Shown one piece after another: positions 33,733 through 41,634 of a DNA stretch of 64,000 bases. The stretch is from contig NZ_FMTL01000004.1 in the NCBI RefSeq assembly GCF_900099645.1, positions 266,547 to 330,546 on the forward strand. Direction: 5' to 3'. Numbering within the stretch: position 1 is the first letter of the stretch; each line of letters starts with the position of its first letter. The DNA is from Pseudomonas peli (GTDB taxonomy: Bacteria > Pseudomonadota > Gammaproteobacteria > Pseudomonadales > Pseudomonadaceae). Position numbers and translations under genes: made by a program. A model generated the notes under the pieces. It saw only the letters and a program-made list of their open reading frames with translations, did not search any database and had not been told where the DNA came from.

Positions 33733-34998
33733 ATGTACCTATTGCGTCTCGCCCTCGCCAGCCTGGGCAACCGCCGCTTTACCGCCTGGCTAACGGTGTT
33801 TGCCATCGCCCTCTCTGTATGCCTATTGCTCGCGGTCGAGCGGGTGCGCACCGAAGCCCGCGCCAGCTTTGCCAACACCATCAGCGGCACCGACCTGATC
33901 GTCGGCGCACGCTCCGGCAGCGTGAACCTGCTGCTGTACTCGGTATTCCGCATCGGCAACGCCACCAACAATATTCGCTGGGACAGCTTCGAGCAGTTAG
34001 CCCAGCACCGTCAGGTCAAATGGGCCATCCCGATCTCACTCGGCGATTCGCACCGTGGCTACCGGGTGATGGGCACCAGCCCGGCGTATTTCGAACACTA
34101 CCGTTATGCCCGTAGCCAACCGCTGCAACTGAGCAGCGGCCGCGCCTTTGCCGATGACCCGTTCGAGGTTGTACTTGGCGCAGAAGTTGCGCAAGCGCTC
34201 AACTACCAGCTCGATCAGGAGCTGGTGCTGGCCCATGGCGTGGCCACCATCAGCCTGGTCAAACATGACGACAAGCCCTTCAAGGTGGTCGGCATCCTCA
34301 AGCGCACCGGCACACCGGTGGACCGCACCCTGCATATTTCCCTGGCCGGCATGGAGGCCCTGCATGTCGACTGGCAAAACGGCATGCCCGCACGCGGCGC
34401 GGCAAAGGTCAGTGCTGAGCAGGCGCGGGCGATGGACCTGCAACCCAAGCAGATCACCGCCGTCATGCTCGGCCTGAACAGCAAGATCGCCACCTTCAGC
34501 TTGCAACGCGAGATCAACGAATTTCGCGGCGAACCGCTGCTGGCGATTCTCCCCGGCGTTGCGCTGCAGGAGCTGTGGAGCCTGATGGGCACCGCCGAGA
34601 AGGCGCTATTCGTGGTTTCGCTGTTCGTGGTGCTGACTGGATTGATCGGCATGCTTACGGCGATTCTCACCAGCCTTAACGAGCGCCGCCGCGAGATGGC
34701 GATTCTGCGCTCGGTCGGTGCGCGGCCCTGGCATATCGCCAGCCTGCTGATCGTCGAAGCCTTTGCGCTTGCCCTGGCCGGCGTACTGCTCGGTTTGCTG
34801 TTGCTGTACCTGGGCATCGCCGGAGCGCAGGGCTATGTGCAGGCGAATTACGGCTTGTACCTGCCACTGAATCTGCCGACCCGCTATGAGTGGACGCTGC
34901 TCGGCGCTATTCTGAGCGCCGCCCTGTTGATGGGCTGTGTACCGGCCTGGCGCGCGTACCGCCAATCCCTGGCCGATGGCTTATCGATCCGTTTATGA
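33733..34998 (+). CDS. FtsX/MacB-like ABC transporter permease
   Basis: The product has 421 residues: an N-terminal transmembrane helix (about 16-36), a large periplasmic domain, and three C-terminal helices (about 295-320, 343-370 and 385-410). This is the type VII ABC transporter pattern used for LolCDE/MacB mechanotransmission. It starts 2 nt after the ATPase stop, so the pair is cotranscribed and coupled. Cargo unknown; a role in zinc homeostasis is inferred from the Zur box. Confidence 0.9.
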   Translation: MYLLRLALASLGNRRFTAWLTVFAIALSVCLLLAVERVRTEARASFANTISGTDLIVGARSGSVNLLLYSVFRIGNATNNIRWDSFEQLAQHRQVKWAIPISLGDSHRGYRVMGTSPAYFEHYRYARSQPLQLSSGRAFADDPFEVVLGAEVAQALNYQLDQELVLAHGVATISLVKHDDKPFKVVGILKRTGTPVDRTLHISLAGMEALHVDWQNGMPARGAAKVSAEQARAMDLQPKQITAVMLGLNSKIATFSLQREINEFRGEPLLAILPGVALQELWSLMGTAEKALFVVSLFVVLTGLIGMLTAILTSLNERRREMAILRSVGARPWHIASLLIVEAFALALAGVLLGLLLLYLGIAGAQGYVQANYGLYLPLNLPTRYEWTLLGAILSAALLMGCVPAWRAYRQSLADGLSIRL

Positions 34999-35007
34999 GG
35001 CTCTTGC

Positions 35008-35529
35008 ATGCACCGCTCCCTGCTCGCCACCCTGCTGCTCACCCTGGCCCTGCCCCTGGCGGCTGCCGAGGTGCGCGAGCTGACCTGGTCGGAAATGGTC
35101 CCAGCCGATGCACCACCGCAAGTCGTTGAGCCGGCACCGATTCATGACCTCTCGCAGTTGGCCGACGCCCTCGCCGAATCTGGCCCGGCGGCCATGCAGC
35201 AATCGCCCGCAGCGCCGGTGGTGCAGGCACTGGATGGCCAATCGGTAAAACTACCGGGCTATATCGTACCGCTGGATGTCACCGACGAAGGCCGGGTGAC
35301 CGAGTTCCTCTTGGTGCCGTACTTCGGTGCGTGCATCCACGTGCCACCACCGCCGTCGAACCAAATCGTACATGTCACCAGCGAGCTGGGTGTGCTGCTC
35401 GATGCGCTGTATCAGCCGTTCTGGATCGAGGGCCCGCTCAAGGTCGAGCAGACCAGCAGCGAGCTGGCCGAAGCCGGTTATCAGATGGAGGCGGAAAAGA
35501 TCTACGCCTATGAGCTGCCAGATAGCTAA
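35008..35529 (+). CDS. DUF3299 periplasmic protein
   Basis: The product has 173 residues with a signal peptide (ending LPLAAAE). The DUF3299 segment includes VKLPGYIVPLDVT, LVPYFGACIHVPPPPSNQIVHV and a Cys/His pair that could bind metal. It is the last gene of the zinc-responsive operon, 9 nt after the permease. Its TAA stop abuts a repeat element. Confidence 0.85.
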   Translation: MHRSLLATLLLTLALPLAAAEVRELTWSEMVPADAPPQVVEPAPIHDLSQLADALAESGPAAMQQSPAAPVVQALDGQSVKLPGYIVPLDVTDEGRVTEFLLVPYFGACIHVPPPPSNQIVHVTSELGVLLDALYQPFWIEGPLKVEQTSSELAEAGYQMEAEKIYAYELPDS

Positions 35530-35698
35530 GAACCTATCCACGATCTGCTGCGCGTCGGCCCTGCTGCGTTAAAAACAGGTTCGGAATGCTCATGTACAAC
35601 TCGTACACTCCGCTTCCTCACCGCTTTGACCAGCCGGAGGCTGTTACTGCGTAGCGCCTTACATGGCTCTAGCTCGCGAGAGCGTGAACAGGTTCTAG
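35527..35698. repeat. Intergenic repeat with terminal inverted repeats, copy 2
   Basis: The 166 bp core (35530-35695) begins GAACCTATCCACGATCTG and ends ...GAACAGGTTC, matching copy 1 at both ends. The inner part differs and is shorter: TGTACAACTCGTACA replaces a longer segment in copy 1. It lies at the junction between the zinc operon and the TonB2 operon. The left TAA is the stop of the DUF3299 gene, as in copy 1. Confidence 0.8.
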
Positions 35699-35712
35699 GC
35701 AGCCCCGGGGAC

Positions 35713-35743
35713 AAAAAAGCCAGACCTTAGGTCTGGCTTTTTT
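35713..35743. terminator. Bidirectional intrinsic terminator
   Basis: GCCAGACC / GGTCTGGC stem flanked by A6 on the left and T7 on the right. It serves the TPR gene on the minus strand and the zinc operon on the plus strand. Confidence 0.9.
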
Positions 35744-35769
35744 ATTGGGCGCTACACACCGATAGTCGA

Positions 35770-36867
35770 CTAGCCGGCGCTGGCCACGTGTTTTTCACGC
35801 TGATAGCTCAACTCGCTTTCCGCCCACTGGCGCCAGGCGCGCACTTTGCTGCGTTCGGCGCCAGCACGTTCGGCCTTGGCCAGGGCGTCGAGCCCGGCCT
35901 GCCAGCGCGCCTGTTCCAGCTCCAGCTGGGCCAGGTGCAGCCAGTGCTTGGCACTGCCCGAGCGCTGCGCCAGTTCACGGAAGATCAACGCTGACTTGCT
36001 GCGTTCACGTGCCTGCCACCAGAGCAGCCCCAGCCGCTCTTCGCGGGCACTGGTGCGCGGCAACAGGCCCTGGTCGAGCATCCCGGCGAGCAGCTTGGCG
36101 CCTTGCCAAGGTTGATCGGCAGCGCCAGCCAGCAGCACCAGGTTGTCCAGCTCGCTTTCATTGAAGCGCAGGCCCTTGTGGTACGCCGCGCGCAAGGTTG
36201 CCAGCGACTTGTCGTGACTGCCGCTCAGCTGCTGCAAGGCCGCCAGCTGACGCCAACCTTGAGCGTTATTCGGCTGGCGCGCAAGCAACTGGCGCTGCCA
36301 GCGCTCGGCGGCAGCGTACTTCTTCAGATCAGCGTTCATTGCGACGAGAAACTGCAACCAGCTATCGGCGGCCTGCGGATTAACCTGCACATAACGCTCG
36401 GCCAACGGCAGCGCCTTGGCCGGCTGACCGAGGCCCTGATAGGCCTGCACCAGCATCTGCAGCACCTCTTCATTGGCGTTGGCTTGCCCCGGGGCCAGCA
36501 GGGTCACCACCTGGGCGTAGCGGCGCTCGACCAGGTTTAGACGGGCTAGGTTCAGCTCTTCAGCGGCCTGCAGCTCGGCATCCAGCTTGCCGCTCTTCAG
36601 TACCTTTTCAAGCAGCTCGATGGCCTGAGCATTCTGCCCTTCGGCCCAGGCCAGATAACCGCGGCTGCGCCACAGCAACGCTTCTTCCAGGCTACCCGGC
36701 GTGCCCTTGGCAGCATCCAGAGCGCGGCGCGCGGCCGTGTAGTCGCCCTTCTTCTGTGCGGTCTGCGCCGTATCCAGCGCGCGAAACACGCCCGGATCAA
36801 CACTCTGTCCAGCCGCCTGCGCAGCACCAGCGCCGCACAGCGCGATCAGCAGCAGTAGACGATACAT
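35770..36867 (-). CDS. TPR protein of the TonB2 operon
   Basis: The product has 365 residues with a signal peptide (LLLLIALCGAGAAQA). A helical TPR array covers most of the rest, including repeat-like segments near residues 60-110, 140-200 and 210-260. It is the last gene of the six-gene TonB2-type operon, matching the VC1543 position in Vibrio cholerae. Predicted periplasmic. It probably aids TonB complex assembly or receptor coupling; that is inference. Confidence 0.85.
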   Translation of the reverse strand: MYRLLLLIALCGAGAAQAAGQSVDPGVFRALDTAQTAQKKGDYTAARRALDAAKGTPGSLEEALLWRSRGYLAWAEGQNAQAIELLEKVLKSGKLDAELQAAEELNLARLNLVERRYAQVVTLLAPGQANANEEVLQMLVQAYQGLGQPAKALPLAERYVQVNPQAADSWLQFLVAMNADLKKYAAAERWQRQLLARQPNNAQGWRQLAALQQLSGSHDKSLATLRAAYHKGLRFNESELDNLVLLAGAADQPWQGAKLLAGMLDQGLLPRTSAREERLGLLWWQARERSKSALIFRELAQRSGSAKHWLHLAQLELEQARWQAGLDALAKAERAGAERSKVRAWRQWAESELSYQREKHVASAG

Positions 36868-36868
36868 A

Positions 36869-37555
36869 TCAGCGAGCTCCTTCCAGGCGGAAGTACAGGG
36901 TTTTCACCGCTTCACGGGCCACCGCCAGACCGCCTTCGGTGCGCGGCGCAAACCGCCAGCGCACGGCAGCGCGGCGGGCTTCGCGTTCAAACACGTTCTG
37001 CGGGCTGGCTTCGATAACTCGCACGTTTTCTACCGCACCTGCGCGGTTGATGGTGAACGCCAGCTTCACATGCCCTTCAATGCCGCGCTGCAAAGCGTAG
37101 CGCGGGTAATCCGGGCTGACATCGTTGAGCGGCATCACTTCACTTTCCGGGCCACCTGGCTGACCACCGGCATCGCTCGAGGCCGGTGCGCTTGGCGCCG
37201 AGGCACCCGCTGCCAAACCCGTCAGGCTTGGTGTCGGCGCGCTGTTCACGGCAATCCCCGTGCTCAGGCTCGGCACCGGCAGATCCAGGGCCGGCAGATT
37301 GGCGCTTGGGGTAGCAGCCATCGGCGTTGGCGGTGTCGGGGTTTGCGGCGTTTGTGCTTGCGGCGGCTGCGGTGCCTGCTGGCGGGTACGCGTCGCGGTG
37401 TCGCTGGAGTCGCCGTCGAGACGGACGAAATTGGCCACCGTCAGCGGTTCCTCACTCGGCTTGCTGCTGGGCGGCGCGACCATGTAAAGCATCAGGCCGA
37501 ACAGCGCCAGCGCCATCACACAGGCCGCGACAAAGGACAGTGGCAAACGCATCAA
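36869..37555 (-). CDS. tonB: TonB-type energy transducer
   Basis: The product has 228 residues. An N-terminal membrane segment (about 8-29) is followed by a Pro/Gln/Thr-rich periplasmic spacer (about 55-80). The C-terminal TonB domain includes DYPRYALQRGIEGHVKLAFTI and VRWRFAPR. The TonB domain and order of genes match the TonB2 group of Vibrio and marine Gammaproteobacteria, whose cargo includes ferric siderophores and heme. Start overlaps the exbD stop by 4 nt. Confidence 0.93.
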   Translation of the reverse strand: MMRLPLSFVAACVMALALFGLMLYMVAPPSSKPSEEPLTVANFVRLDGDSSDTATRTRQQAPQPPQAQTPQTPTPPTPMAATPSANLPALDLPVPSLSTGIAVNSAPTPSLTGLAAGASAPSAPASSDAGGQPGGPESEVMPLNDVSPDYPRYALQRGIEGHVKLAFTINRAGAVENVRVIEASPQNVFEREARRAAVRWRFAPRTEGGLAVAREAVKTLYFRLEGAR

Positions 37556-37962
37556 AGCGCTCCCGCCGTAGCGGCCAGGGCCACGTCATGTACTCCGGCC
37601 AGGCGCGCCTGATCCATCACCTGCACGACCAGGCCGGTACGCGCATCCTGATCGGCCTGAACCACCACAGCGCCGTCCGGCTGGTCGACGCGCATGCGCT
37701 CGACATGGGCACGCACGCTGCGCACATCGACGACTTTCTTGTCCATCCACACCTGCCCATCGGCGGTGATGGCGATGAGGATATTGCCTTTGTCCTGCGG
37801 GCTGGCGGTTTCCGCCTGGGGCCGCTGCACTTCGACGCCGGCTTCCTTGATAAAGGAGCTGGTGACGATAAAGAAGATCAGCATGATGAAAACCACGTCG
37901 AGCATCGGCGTCAGGTCGATGCCGGTGTCTTCGTCTTGCTGGTGATGACGGCGCATTCTCAT
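37552..37962 (-). CDS. exbD: ExbD-type proton-channel subunit
   Basis: The product has 136 residues. A cytoplasmic N-terminus precedes one membrane helix (about 22-42) with the essential Asp in MLDVVFIMLIFFIVTSSF. The periplasmic domain carries the ExbD/TolR fold, for example ITADGQVWMDKKVVD. It couples the proton motive force to TonB in the ExbB-ExbD complex. Confidence 0.95.
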   Translation of the reverse strand: MRMRRHHQQDEDTGIDLTPMLDVVFIMLIFFIVTSSFIKEAGVEVQRPQAETASPQDKGNILIAITADGQVWMDKKVVDVRSVRAHVERMRVDQPDGAVVVQADQDARTGLVVQVMDQARLAGVHDVALAATAGAL

Positions 37963-37972
37963 GTGTCGAATC

Positions 37973-38521
37973 TCAGTCGTGACGCAGCTGGTCAGCCAGC
38001 CGCTCTAGAGCCCGGCGTGCATCGCGTTCGAGGCGCGCCAGGCTGAACAATCCACTAATCGCCAAGACCATGCCGGCCATGGTCGGCAGAGTCGCCTGCC
38101 AGACCCCGGCCGCCATGCCGCGCGGGTTACCGGTGCCATTGATGGCAAGCACGTCGAACACCGCGACCATACCGCTGACCGTGCCAAGCAAGCCCAGCAG
38201 CGGGTACATCGCCACCAGGGTCTTGCTCAGGCGCAAGGGCCCGAGCAGGTGCTGCTGCGCCTGCGCCAGCCAGGCACTGCGCACCGCGCGCTGCCAGTTG
38301 CCGGTGTCGTCGCTCAGCACCTGCTGCCAGGCCTGACGGCGCTCGGCGACCCACTGCGGGAATACCCGGCGCATGTACCAGAAGCGCTCGAATACCAGGG
38401 TCCAGAACACCACGCACAGGCCCGCCAGCGCCCACATCGCCAGCCCACCGGCGCTCATGAAATCGAGCAGGGCATGGCTGCTATCGACCAGGCGCAACCA
38501 CAGCGCCAGCCAATCAGTCAC
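37973..38521 (-). CDS. exbB: ExbB-type proton-channel subunit (ExbB2)
   Basis: The product has about 182 residues with three membrane segments (about 22-45, 105-130 and 140-170) and the MotA/TolQ/ExbB signature GLLGTVSGMVAVFDVLA. I chose GTG 38521, which overlaps the previous stop by 8 nt. The longer frame runs into the TtpC gene. It pairs with the large ExbB-like protein upstream and ExbD downstream. Confidence 0.93.
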   Translation of the reverse strand: MTDWLALWLRLVDSSHALLDFMSAGGLAMWALAGLCVVFWTLVFERFWYMRRVFPQWVAERRQAWQQVLSDDTGNWQRAVRSAWLAQAQQHLLGPLRLSKTLVAMYPLLGLLGTVSGMVAVFDVLAINGTGNPRGMAAGVWQATLPTMAGMVLAISGLFSLARLERDARRALERLADQLRHD

Positions 38522-39860
38522 GACGCGGCGCCCCGGACAGGTGCAGGGCAATCAACCCGGCGCTTTGCTGCTCGAGCAGCTGAATCAGGCCCTTGCTACG
38601 GCTGGCCAGCATGGTGTGTAGGAACAGCAGCGGAATCGCTACTACCAGCCCCTGCACTGTGGTCACCAGCGCTTGCGAGATACCGTCGGCCATCAGTCGT
38701 GAATCGCCGCCACCGCCCTGGGTGATCGCCTGGAAGGTGACGATCATGCCGGTCACGGTGCCGAGCAGACCGAGCAGCGGCGCCACGGCACACAGCAACT
38801 TGAGCAGGCCTTGGCCTGTTTCCAGCGGCGGGGTCTCTTGCAGGATCGCCTCGTCGAGCTTCAGCTCCAGGGTTTCCAGATCAGCCAGCTGCGGTTTCGG
38901 TCCCAGTACGCCGATGATCCGCCCCAGCGGGTTGTCGGCACGCGGAGCGCTGAGGTCATGCATCTGCGCACTGACGCTGCGGGCGACGCGGGCCAGGTAA
39001 ATCATCCGCCAGGCTGCCAGCAGCAGGCCGAATATCCCCAACGCAACAATCACCCAGCCCACCAAGCCACCTTGCTGCAGGCGATCCCAGAAGCCTGGCT
39101 CACGCTGCAACTGCGCCAGCAAGGTGCCACGGCTTGGGTCTATTGGCAGGCTGGCTACCGTTGCATCGCTGTCCAGATAATCCGCAACCTGGCCCAAACC
39201 AGACGGCTGACGCGGCGGCGCAAGCAGCTCGCCGGCATCGGCGTCATAACGCAGGAAGGCATCGGCAGCGTAGGCGGAGAACGCGCCGACCCGCAGCACA
39301 TCCTGCGGATTACGCGTACCGTCGGCAGCCACTACCGGCAGTTGCAGCTGTTCAACCCGGCCACTGGCGGTGAGGTCTTCGAGCAGCAGCATCCAGTAGC
39401 CATCCAGGTCGGCGGCCGAGGGCAGCGTGCGGCTTTCGGCCAGCGCCTTGAGACGCGCCAGGCGCTGGGGGTACTGAGCATTGAGCAGGCTGTCCTGCCA
39501 TTGGCCGGCGACATCACCGGCGCTCTGGCGGACCACGCCAAACAACTCGCCGAGGTGACCGGCACGCTGGCTGAGGAGTTTTTCCTGCTCAGCCAATTCG
39601 GCTTCCTGGCGGTCAAATTCAGCCTTCAGTCGCTCGGCTTCGGCCTTCTGTGTGGCCAGGGCGCTGCGGGCAGTGGCCAGCAGCTGGGCACGCTCGCCAC
39701 GTTCGGCAATAAAGGTCTGCTCGCGGCTTTGCATGGCGCTGACTTCAGCCGCGCGCTCGCTGCGAATCCGTTGCAGCAGTTGATCCGGGCTCAGCGGTTC
39801 GGCAGCTCCAGCCAGGGCAGGCAGCAGGGCCAGGGTAAAAGCGAGAACGCGACGATTCAT
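38514..39860 (-). CDS. TtpC-like large MotA/TolQ/ExbB-family protein
   Basis: The product has 448 residues with a signal peptide (ending ALAGAAE). A long periplasmic coiled coil follows (about 30-110). Three membrane segments with the MotA/TolQ/ExbB signature GLLGTVTGMIVTFQAIT occupy the C-terminal half. The second copy of this domain in one operon is typical of TtpC, required for TonB2-dependent uptake in Vibrio. It overlaps both neighbours by 4-8 nt. Confidence 0.9.
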   Translation of the reverse strand: MNRRVLAFTLALLPALAGAAEPLSPDQLLQRIRSERAAEVSAMQSREQTFIAERGERAQLLATARSALATQKAEAERLKAEFDRQEAELAEQEKLLSQRAGHLGELFGVVRQSAGDVAGQWQDSLLNAQYPQRLARLKALAESRTLPSAADLDGYWMLLLEDLTASGRVEQLQLPVVAADGTRNPQDVLRVGAFSAYAADAFLRYDADAGELLAPPRQPSGLGQVADYLDSDATVASLPIDPSRGTLLAQLQREPGFWDRLQQGGLVGWVIVALGIFGLLLAAWRMIYLARVARSVSAQMHDLSAPRADNPLGRIIGVLGPKPQLADLETLELKLDEAILQETPPLETGQGLLKLLCAVAPLLGLLGTVTGMIVTFQAITQGGGGDSRLMADGISQALVTTVQGLVVAIPLLFLHTMLASRSKGLIQLLEQQSAGLIALHLSGAPRRD

Positions 39861-40627
39861 GGCTTGGCCTCCAGCGCCAGGGTCTTCACGGGCAGGTCAA
39901 GCACGGCCGGGGCCTGCTCCTGGCGGGCAATCGCAATAGCTTGGCGCAACGGGCGCCGGGCGCTGCCGTCGAGGATCTGCCAGCTGCGGGTTTGCGGGTT
40001 CCACCAGCCACTTTCATGGCCATCGAGGGTCTGGAAATACAGCATCACGCGACCCAGACGGAGGAATTCGACGCTGCGCGACGTGCCTTCATTCGGCAGT
40101 TCACCGCGCCAAGCTTCCAGGGTGCGGCCGTAATCGCTCTCCACCTGATACGCCTCGAGGATGCGCCGGTATTTTTCGGCCAGGCTGACATCCGCACGCG
40201 GCAGCAAGTCCTGCAACTGAGCCAGGCGATCACTGCGCTCATCCGGTAGGAACGGCAAGTCAGCGGCAATAAACTCACCCAGCACCTCAACCATGCGGCG
40301 CATCTGTGGCGTCACCGCCTCCTGAGTGCGCTCGATGCCATCGAGCTGCTGCTGATAACCAGCAAGCTCTTTGCGTTGCGCCGCTACCAGCTCGCGTAAT
40401 TGAGCGTTATAACCCTGCAACGCTTCAGCCTGCTGCAATGCGTTACGGTACTCGGTGAGCATCTCCCGGCTGGCGTCATCGAGCTGCTCGATACGCGCCT
40501 GCGAGGCCTTGGCATCGGCAGCCAATTGCTGACTTTCATCCAGCGCGGCATCCAGAGGGGTCGCCGCTAAAGGCGCACTGGCCAGAACCAGAGCGACTGC
40601 CAACAGGCGCTTCGGCAGAGGGATCAT
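39857..40627 (-). CDS. DUF3450 periplasmic protein, first gene of the TonB2 operon
   Basis: The product has about 256 residues from ATG 40627, with a signal peptide (ending APLAA). Two coiled-coil segments follow (about 30-110), then a globular C-terminal domain with MLYFQTLDGHESGWWNP. It matches the position of VC1548 in Vibrio. AAGGA lies upstream. The longer frame in the same direction is not a real start. Confidence 0.9.
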   Translation of the reverse strand: MIPLPKRLLAVALVLASAPLAATPLDAALDESQQLAADAKASQARIEQLDDASREMLTEYRNALQQAEALQGYNAQLRELVAAQRKELAGYQQQLDGIERTQEAVTPQMRRMVEVLGEFIAADLPFLPDERSDRLAQLQDLLPRADVSLAEKYRRILEAYQVESDYGRTLEAWRGELPNEGTSRSVEFLRLGRVMLYFQTLDGHESGWWNPQTRSWQILDGSARRPLRQAIAIARQEQAPAVLDLPVKTLALEAKP

Positions 40628-40658
40628 GAAATATTCCTTGAACTGAGTGGCGCAATAA

Positions 40659-40673
40659 AGAGAACTATTATCA
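40659..40673 (-). promoter_or_regulatory. Candidate Fur box over the TonB2-operon -10
   Basis: On the minus strand TGATAATAGTTCTCT matches the Fur 7-1-7 consensus TGATAATNATTATCA at 11 of 14 informative positions. It overlaps the predicted -10 of the tonB operon promoter. Fe repression would suit the operon. Confidence 0.5.
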
Positions 40674-40696
40674 ACTGCATCCCGCCTTTTGAGCAA
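40667..40696 (-). promoter_or_regulatory. Predicted sigma-70 promoter of the TonB2 operon
   Basis: On the minus strand, -35 TTGCTC (40691-40696), 18 nt spacer, -10 GATAAT (40667-40672). The -10 is 5 of 6 to consensus, the -35 weaker. Transcription would begin about 33 nt before the ATG at 40627. Confidence 0.55.
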
Positions 40697-40743
40697 CCAG
40701 CAGCAATACTTATTCGCTTGGACACGCACAAAAAAGATACAAT

Positions 40744-40755
40744 ATAACATGTTAT
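40744..40755. promoter_or_regulatory. Perfect 12 bp palindrome ATAACATGTTAT
   Basis: It lies in the divergent region between the TonB2 operon and oprG, 117 nt from one start and 137 nt from the other. It may bind an unidentified regulator. It is not a Zur box, whose arms are oriented oppositely (TGTTATA..TATAACA). Confidence 0.35.
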
Positions 40756-40808
40756 TTGCGACACGCTCGCAAACGCAACCCTACATAATTAGATAGCCAG
40801 CTACTTTA

Positions 40809-40822
40809 TTGAGCTGGATCAA
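40809..40822 (+). promoter_or_regulatory. ANR/FNR box of oprG
   Basis: TTGAGCTGGATCAA matches the FNR/ANR consensus TTGAT-N4-ATCAA at 9 of 10 positions. Its centre (40815.5) lies about 41 nt before a start predicted from a weak -10 (TAACAT, 40844-40849), a class II activator position. oprG is ANR-dependent in P. aeruginosa. Confidence 0.7.
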
Positions 40823-40891
40823 CAGTCGTTTTTTTCGCGCCCCTAACATCGTACTCAGCCAATACGAACCGATGCTTTATGGGAGCACACC

Positions 40892-41578
40892 ATGCGTACC
40901 TCACTGTTTACCGCTTCACTGCTGGCCCTTGCTATCGCCGCCCCACTGGCGCACGCGCACCAAGCTGGCGACATCATCGTGCGGGCCGGCGCCATCACGG
41001 TTGACCCACAGGAAAGCAGCAGTGACATCTGGGTCGGCGCACTCGGCACTGACGTAGCCGGTACCAAAGCGACCCTGGACAGCGACACTCAGTTGGGCCT
41101 GAACTTCGCGTATATGCTGACCAACAACATCGGCATTGAGCTGCTGGCAGCCACCCCATTCAGCCATGACGTTGGCGTCAAAGGCATGCCCGGCGGCTTT
41201 GCCGGCCTGAACGGTAAGCTCGGTGAGCTCAAGCACCTGCCGCCGACCCTGAGCGTGGTGTATTACCCACTGGATTCCAGTTCGGCATTCCAGCCCTATG
41301 TAGGCGCAGGCATCAACTACACGTGGTTCTTCGACACCAAACTGAGCAGCGAAGCAGAAGGTAAAGGCTTTAGCGGCCTGGACATGAAAGATTCCTGGGG
41401 CCTGGCCGCGCAGGTGGGCATGGACTACATGCTGACCGACAACATCATGCTCAACGCCCAAGTGCGTTATATCGACATCGAAACCACTGGCACCACCAAC
41501 TTTGGCGGCAGCAAGGTTAAAGTCGATGTAGACGTAGACCCGTTCGTTTACATGGTCGGCCTGGGCTATAAGTTCTAA
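40892..41578 (+). CDS. oprG: OmpW-family outer-membrane protein OprG
   Basis: Eight-stranded outer-membrane beta-barrel of 228 residues, thought to pass small hydrophobic molecules. It has a signal peptide (ending PLAHAH) and the OmpW patterns DIIVRAGAITVDPQESSS, GLNFAYMLTNNIGIELLAATPFSH, LPPTLSVVYYPL and YMVGLGYKF, with a C-terminal Phe for BAM recognition. GGGAG precedes the ATG. An ANR box lies upstream and a strong terminator follows. Confidence 0.95.
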   Translation: MRTSLFTASLLALAIAAPLAHAHQAGDIIVRAGAITVDPQESSSDIWVGALGTDVAGTKATLDSDTQLGLNFAYMLTNNIGIELLAATPFSHDVGVKGMPGGFAGLNGKLGELKHLPPTLSVVYYPLDSSSAFQPYVGAGINYTWFFDTKLSSEAEGKGFSGLDMKDSWGLAAQVGMDYMLTDNIMLNAQVRYIDIETTGTTNFGGSKVKVDVDVDPFVYMVGLGYKF

Positions 41579-41590
41579 ACCATCAGCCAT

Positions 41591-41620
41591 AAAAAAACCG
41601 GCCATCAAGGCCGGTTTTTT
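41591..41620. terminator. Bidirectional intrinsic terminator after oprG
   Basis: ACCGGCC / GGCCGGT stem with A7 before and T6 after; usable on both strands, by oprG (plus) and the convergent epimerase gene (minus). Confidence 0.92.
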
Positions 41621-41634
41621 ATGGCAAAGTGCAT

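Noticed and set aside
40744..40755. Zur box at ATAACATGTTAT
   Set aside because: Half-sites are in the opposite order to Zur consensus; kept only as an unassigned palindrome.
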